Under the pieces are notes generated by a model. That model saw nothing but the letters and a program-made list of their open reading frames with translations, did not search any database and was not told where the DNA came from. Of a stretch of 39,793 nt of DNA, positions 37,017 to 39,793 are shown piece after piece. The DNA lies in assembly GCA_018064505.1 (NCBI GenBank), contig JAGHVC010000121.1:1-39793 (forward strand), read 5' to 3'. Within the stretch, counting starts at the first letter, position 1, and the number at the start of each line of letters is the position of its first letter. Position numbers and translations under genes: made by a program. Origin of the DNA: Candidatus Minthosoma caballi (GTDB lineage Bacteria > Bacteroidota > Bacteroidia > Bacteroidales > Bacteroidaceae).

Positions 37017-38318
37017 TTATTCTTTCATCCATGCTGACAATCTGTCAACAATTTCTTGTCTCATGTCTGCTGGCATGTTGTTGATTCTGCTCACATGGCT
37101 GCCTCTTGGCTGCACATACACCCTCATGTTTTTCTTGTTCTTGCATTTGAGCCAAGTGCACACTCCGCTTGCGCTCCAAGGGTCAATTTCGCCATATATA
37201 AATATATGTGTAGGATCGTTCTCTTTGAGGTACTTGACTGTACGCTTGTAGAGGCGGTCATCAAAGTCATATTGTCTCAGGCTGTCAGGGAGCATGAGCT
37301 GCTTCAGATACCCCTTAGTGCTCTTGACAGAAGCCCATTTCTTGATAGGCTTGAGTGAGTATCCATAGTAACCCAGTTCGCGGCTTGCCTGCACATCGAA
37401 TGGCATGTATTTGTTAGGGTATGAGAAATAGTCGGGATCGGAAATGGTGAGCAATGCTCTCATCCATTCTTCATCACTTGCATCTAAGGAAGGAAGCGTG
37501 TTGACAGGAGTGCCCCATTGCCAGAGGGCAAATGGAAGCTCGAGAACGCAATAGTCGAAGATGTCTTCGTTGCTGATGTAGAACTTGTATCCTCGTTCCG
37601 AACAAAATTCGTTGAACATTGGCATAAGCTTTGCTTTTCTCATCATCAATTCTTGCATTGCACTCTCAATTGCCTGTCTTTCAGCTTTTGTGCCAACTTG
37701 TTTTGCTAGGAACTTCTCATGCCTTCCATCCTCAATGCCTCTGTTCAGGGGGGCAACATAGCTCACGCTCACATCCACATCGTCTGGGTAGGTTGCGCGG
37801 TAGAACATCGTAGTCTGCCCTCCCTTGCTTATGCCTGTGCTTATCCATTTGCCAGTGAAGTATTCGCCAAATGCTTGTCTCACATGGTGATAATCCTTCA
37901 GTGAGTTGTCCACGGTCATGTAGTCCCAATTTGTTGGCACAGGTGTGCTTTCTCCAAAGAATCGGTATTCGCAAAGAATCACATTTGCCTGAAACATCTG
38001 GCTCAGTTCCTCTTCATATCCCTCTCTCATTCCGTAGTCGGCATAATATCCTTCGGTCACAATCACTGTTGGAGCTTTAGGATCTCTTACTCCGATGATA
38101 AGTCGTTGCTCAAAAGTGCCGTCAGCATCGTCATCGCCATTGACAAATTGAGTGAATTTTACGAGATATTTTTCTGGGAAACAAGTTGATTTCATGCTTT
38201 TCACCTCTGTCACGCCCTTTATCGACATGAGCTCCTTCTCTGCTGGGGGTAAAAGCATTTCTGCAAAAGCACATAATGCTACTATTGCAAACAAAACGGA
38301 TAAGCAAGTTCTTTTCAT
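37017..38318 (-). CDS. Secreted S37-family (PS-10 type) serine peptidase
   Basis: Starting at ATG 38318 gives 433 residues with a signal peptide (MKRTCLSVLFAIVALCAFA-E). The proposed alpha/beta-hydrolase triad is Ser164 (GISKGGQT), Asp379 (GEIDPW) and His408 (RGSHVSR). These motifs, plus VTEGYYADYG and CEYRFFGESTPVP, fit the S37 family, whose Streptomyces members are tripeptidyl aminopeptidases. It probably acts in the periplasm or outside the cell. The gene has its own promoter. It ends 74 bases before the clpC start. Confidence 0.87.
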   Translation of the reverse strand: MKRTCLSVLFAIVALCAFAEMLLPPAEKELMSIKGVTEVKSMKSTCFPEKYLVKFTQFVNGDDDADGTFEQRLIIGVRDPKAPTVIVTEGYYADYGMREGYEEELSQMFQANVILCEYRFFGESTPVPTNWDYMTVDNSLKDYHHVRQAFGEYFTGKWISTGISKGGQTTMFYRATYPDDVDVSVSYVAPLNRGIEDGRHEKFLAKQVGTKAERQAIESAMQELMMRKAKLMPMFNEFCSERGYKFYISNEDIFDYCVLELPFALWQWGTPVNTLPSLDASDEEWMRALLTISDPDYFSYPNKYMPFDVQASRELGYYGYSLKPIKKWASVKSTKGYLKQLMLPDSLRQYDFDDRLYKRTVKYLKENDPTHIFIYGEIDPWSASGVCTWLKCKNKKNMRVYVQPRGSHVSRINNMPADMRQEIVDRLSAWMKE

Positions 38319-38352
38319 AATACAATTATTCTTTTTCTTTGTAAAACGGCTA

Positions 38353-38383
38353 CAAAGATAATGATTATTGGTGAAATAACAAA
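38353..38383 (-). promoter_or_regulatory. Promoter of the S37 peptidase gene
   Basis: On the minus strand TTTG (38383-38380) is followed after 19 bases by TATCTTTG (38360-38353), an exact Bacteroidetes consensus. The ATG at 38318 lies 34 bases downstream. Confidence 0.8.
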
Positions 38384-38390
38384 ACAAAAA

Positions 38391-38412
38391 TGACTCTTTG
38401 TGTTAAGAGTCA
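38391..38412. terminator. Perfect 8-bp hairpin in the divergent region
   Basis: TGACTCTT (38391-38398) and AAGAGTCA (38405-38412) enclose 6 bases. On the minus strand the stem is followed by ATTTTTG, so it could end antisense transcription coming from the right. It also sits just upstream of the S37 promoter and could be an operator instead. Confidence 0.5.
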
Positions 38413-38487
38413 GCAGTTTACAAAAAGGTTTAATTTATTGTCCCTAAATCTGTTATAGTAATTCCCCTATATTGTGGGGATTTTCTC

Positions 38488-38518
38488 TTTCATACCTTTC
38501 GTTGGGCTTATAACTTTG
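38488..38518 (+). promoter_or_regulatory. Promoter of the small GIN-domain gene
   Basis: TTTC (38488-38491, one mismatch to TTTG) is followed after 19 bases by TAACTTTG (38511-38518). The ATG lies 49 bases downstream. A GC-rich inverted repeat, TCCCC and GGGGA, lies 8 bases upstream of the -33 element (38463-38480). Confidence 0.65.
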
Positions 38519-38567
38519 CATTCGAAATCAAAACAAATCTACAACCCTATAATAAAAAACAGTCATT

Positions 38568-38921
38568 ATGAAAAAGTTTATCTCCCTTGCCCTTGCGGCA
38601 GTCGTAGCGCTCAGCGCTAATGCAAAAAGAGTAGAAACAGCTCAATTCTCATCAGTCAAAGTGAATGTTCCTGTTCATCTTGTAGTTGTGAAAGGCAGGA
38701 CCTTCAGCGTTGATGTCATTTCACGCGATGCTCAGCTCGCAACAGCTGTAAAGTGGTCTGTCAAGGACGGCATTCTTCGCCTCTCTGCTCAGGACATCGA
38801 ATCGCTTGAAAAATCTGGCAGGCCAGTGAGTGTCATTGTGACAGCACCTGTCGATGTGGAGTATAAGGTTGGCAGCGACATGAAAGGCACGCCAATAAAG
38901 CATCGCAGGCATAGGAGATAG
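38568..38921 (+). CDS. Short secreted DUF2807/GIN-like protein
   Basis: The 117-residue protein has a clean signal peptide (MKKFISLALAAVVALSANA-KR). The rest, FSSVKVNVPVHLVVVKGRTF and VKWSVKDGILRLSA, follows the opening strand pattern of the head GIN domain (DUF2807), which is thought to be a surface adhesin or sensor fold. Those proteins are usually about twice as long; this one ends in a very basic tail (GTPIKHRRHRR) just where more strands would be expected. The stop codon lies in the 5' arm of a terminator hairpin, so the short end appears real in this sequence. It could be a truncated relic or a minimal secreted form. Confidence 0.65.
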   Translation: MKKFISLALAAVVALSANAKRVETAQFSSVKVNVPVHLVVVKGRTFSVDVISRDAQLATAVKWSVKDGILRLSAQDIESLEKSGRPVSVIVTAPVDVEYKVGSDMKGTPIKHRRHRR

Positions 38922-38946
38922 CGGCGTGCTACCTCCTGTGCTTTGC
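38909..38946 (+). terminator. Terminator overlapping the end of the GIN-like gene
   Basis: GCATAGGAGATAGC (38909-38922) pairs with GCTACCTCCTGTGC (38928-38941), with one A-C mismatch and one G-T pair, around a 5-base loop. A T-rich stretch follows. The stop codon TAG (38919-38921) is in the 5' arm. Confidence 0.65.
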
Positions 38947-38953
38947 TTTATGC

Positions 38954-39565
38954 TTATTTCTTCCAGGCATTTACAATCTCACCCACATACATGATGTGTG
39001 GCTTATTATTCTCATACATCCCCTTGATGTCTTCTGGTGCCTGGTTGTGATCAAGCTCTGCAGAGTATATCTTGCGGCACTCAATCACGAGGTTGGCTTC
39101 AGCAAAACGAGGGTTGCCAAGCTCTGTGAATTCTGGGTGAAGGCCGCTGTCTTTAATTTTGTCGCCATCTCTGCCAGAGTGTGAGCCTACATAGATCACC
39201 TTCTCGTTCTCAGATTGTGGCAAGACATTGACTGTGAAGCAGTCGTTACTTTCCATGAATTCGTATGTGTAACGCGATTGCGACACATACACTGTCATTG
39301 TAGGACGGCCCCACAACTTTCCTAATCCACCCCATCCAATTGCCATAGCATTGTAGCTGCTGTCAGTACCAGCAGCAAGAATCATTCCAGCAGATAGCTC
39401 CTTCACAGGCTCAATCGAGATTTCTTCAGGAGTGATTTTCGTCCATTCTCCCGAAGCAGCAATAGAGTCATTAGTACTTGCTGCGTCTTTGTTGACATTT
39501 GTTTTTTCTGTGCAAGCTGTCAGTATCGCGAAAACAGCAAGCACAATGATTGTTAATTTCTTCAT
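38954..39565 (-). CDS. Lipoprotein with flavin-reductase-like (FMN-binding split-barrel) domain
   Basis: I use the ATG at 39565 (203 residues); the open frame continues upstream but without a signal. The N-terminus is a lipoprotein signal (MKKLTIIVLAVFAILTA-C, Cys18), then a low-complexity linker rich in N, K, D and A. Residues from about 60 have the FMN-binding split-barrel pattern: SAGMILAAGTDSSYNAMAIG, WGRPTMTVYVSQSRYTYEFM and NDCFTVNVLP. Most relatives are cytoplasmic NAD(P)H:flavin reductases, so a lipid-anchored one outside the cytoplasm would need another electron source or a binding role. That is inference. It has a candidate promoter and converges with the GIN-like gene. Confidence 0.85.
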   Translation of the reverse strand: MKKLTIIVLAVFAILTACTEKTNVNKDAASTNDSIAASGEWTKITPEEISIEPVKELSAGMILAAGTDSSYNAMAIGWGGLGKLWGRPTMTVYVSQSRYTYEFMESNDCFTVNVLPQSENEKVIYVGSHSGRDGDKIKDSGLHPEFTELGNPRFAEANLVIECRKIYSAELDHNQAPEDIKGMYENNKPHIMYVGEIVNAWKK

Positions 39566-39603
39566 TAAAGTTAATTTTAATAGTTTGTAGATGTTTGTCG
39601 TTG

Positions 39604-39635
39604 CAAATTTATGAAAAAGAAGTGACATCGTCAAC
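39604..39635 (-). promoter_or_regulatory. Promoter of the flavin-reductase-like lipoprotein gene
   Basis: TAAATTTG (39611-39604 on the minus strand) fits TAnnTTTG. GTTG (39635-39632), one mismatch to TTTG, lies 20 bases upstream. The ATG is 38 bases downstream. Confidence 0.6.
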
Positions 39636-39639
39636 ACTC

Positions 39640-39793
39640 AGTACGATTCAGTTTACTATTTGTGTAAAAAAATAATATTTTTCCTTTTATCAACAAGAAA
39701 TATTTCATTCAGTAGCAAAATTGGTGGTAGATGTTGCAGATGATTTACATGGTTTTATAAAAATAAATATAAAAACGCTTTAAAAAAATTTTT
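39640..39793. other. AT-rich right edge without a gene
   Basis: The last 150 bases are very AT-rich and end in runs of A and T. I see no open frame, tRNA or clear hairpin. It is probably the upstream region of a gene beyond the window. Confidence 0.5.

Overview
The window looks like chromosomal DNA from a Bacteroidales bacterium, probably of the Prevotella/Segatella type (inference). Several upstream regions carry the Bacteroidetes sigma-factor pattern TTTG-N19-22-TAnnTTTG instead of E. coli-type boxes. The protein families also fit this group: six-SLBB export protein, Wzi-type capsule protein, DUF4488, EpsG, TupA ATP-grasp, a long PurF-like amidotransferase and a periplasmic C1 peptidase. 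I saw no rRNA, tRNA, CRISPR array, insertion sequence or phage gene.

Layout. (1) 1-3370, minus strand: a TlpA-like protein cut by the left edge, a small secreted DUF4488-like protein, and a membrane-anchored protein with a C-terminal helix-turn-helix. The first two genes share an unusual upstream motif, paired TTTGCAA half-sites one helical turn apart. (2) 3413-7507, minus: pepT, a periplasmic papain-like aminopeptidase and an NhaC antiporter, closely packed and probably one operon that also includes the regulator. (3) 7685-23284: a Wzx/Wzy-type surface polysaccharide locus in two convergent arms. The plus arm encodes the initiating sugar-phosphate transferase, SLBB export protein, Wzz-like co-polymerase, EpsG/Wzy polymerase, a DUF616 glycosyltransferase and three GT4 glycosyltransferases. 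The minus arm encodes Wzi, a small lipoprotein, the Wzx flippase, a TupA-like ATP-grasp protein and a secreted beta-helix protein. Between the arms lies a palindromic element made of 23-bp tandem units. (4) 23347-32353, minus: trmD, then carB, carA, a PurF-like amidotransferase and glmS (listed left to right; transcription runs glmS to carB). This is a run of glutamine-using enzymes feeding UDP-sugar, purine, pyrimidine and arginine synthesis. (5) 32562-38318, minus: htpG, clpC and a secreted S37-type serine peptidase. (6) 38568-39565: a short secreted GIN-domain-like protein and a lipoprotein with a flavin-reductase-like domain.

How the genes work together. The polysaccharide arms contain nearly all parts expected for a capsule or exopolysaccharide: lipid-linked initiation, extension, flipping, polymerisation, chain-length control, export and surface assembly. 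The amidotransferase block next to it makes glucosamine-6-phosphate and nucleotide precursors that such synthesis consumes, although that link is inference. The NhaC/peptidase block suggests peptide utilisation coupled to ion homeostasis. The most novel-looking signals are the paired half-site promoters beside the membrane-bound regulator, the small lipoprotein translationally coupled to Wzi, and the 23-bp tandem palindromic element.
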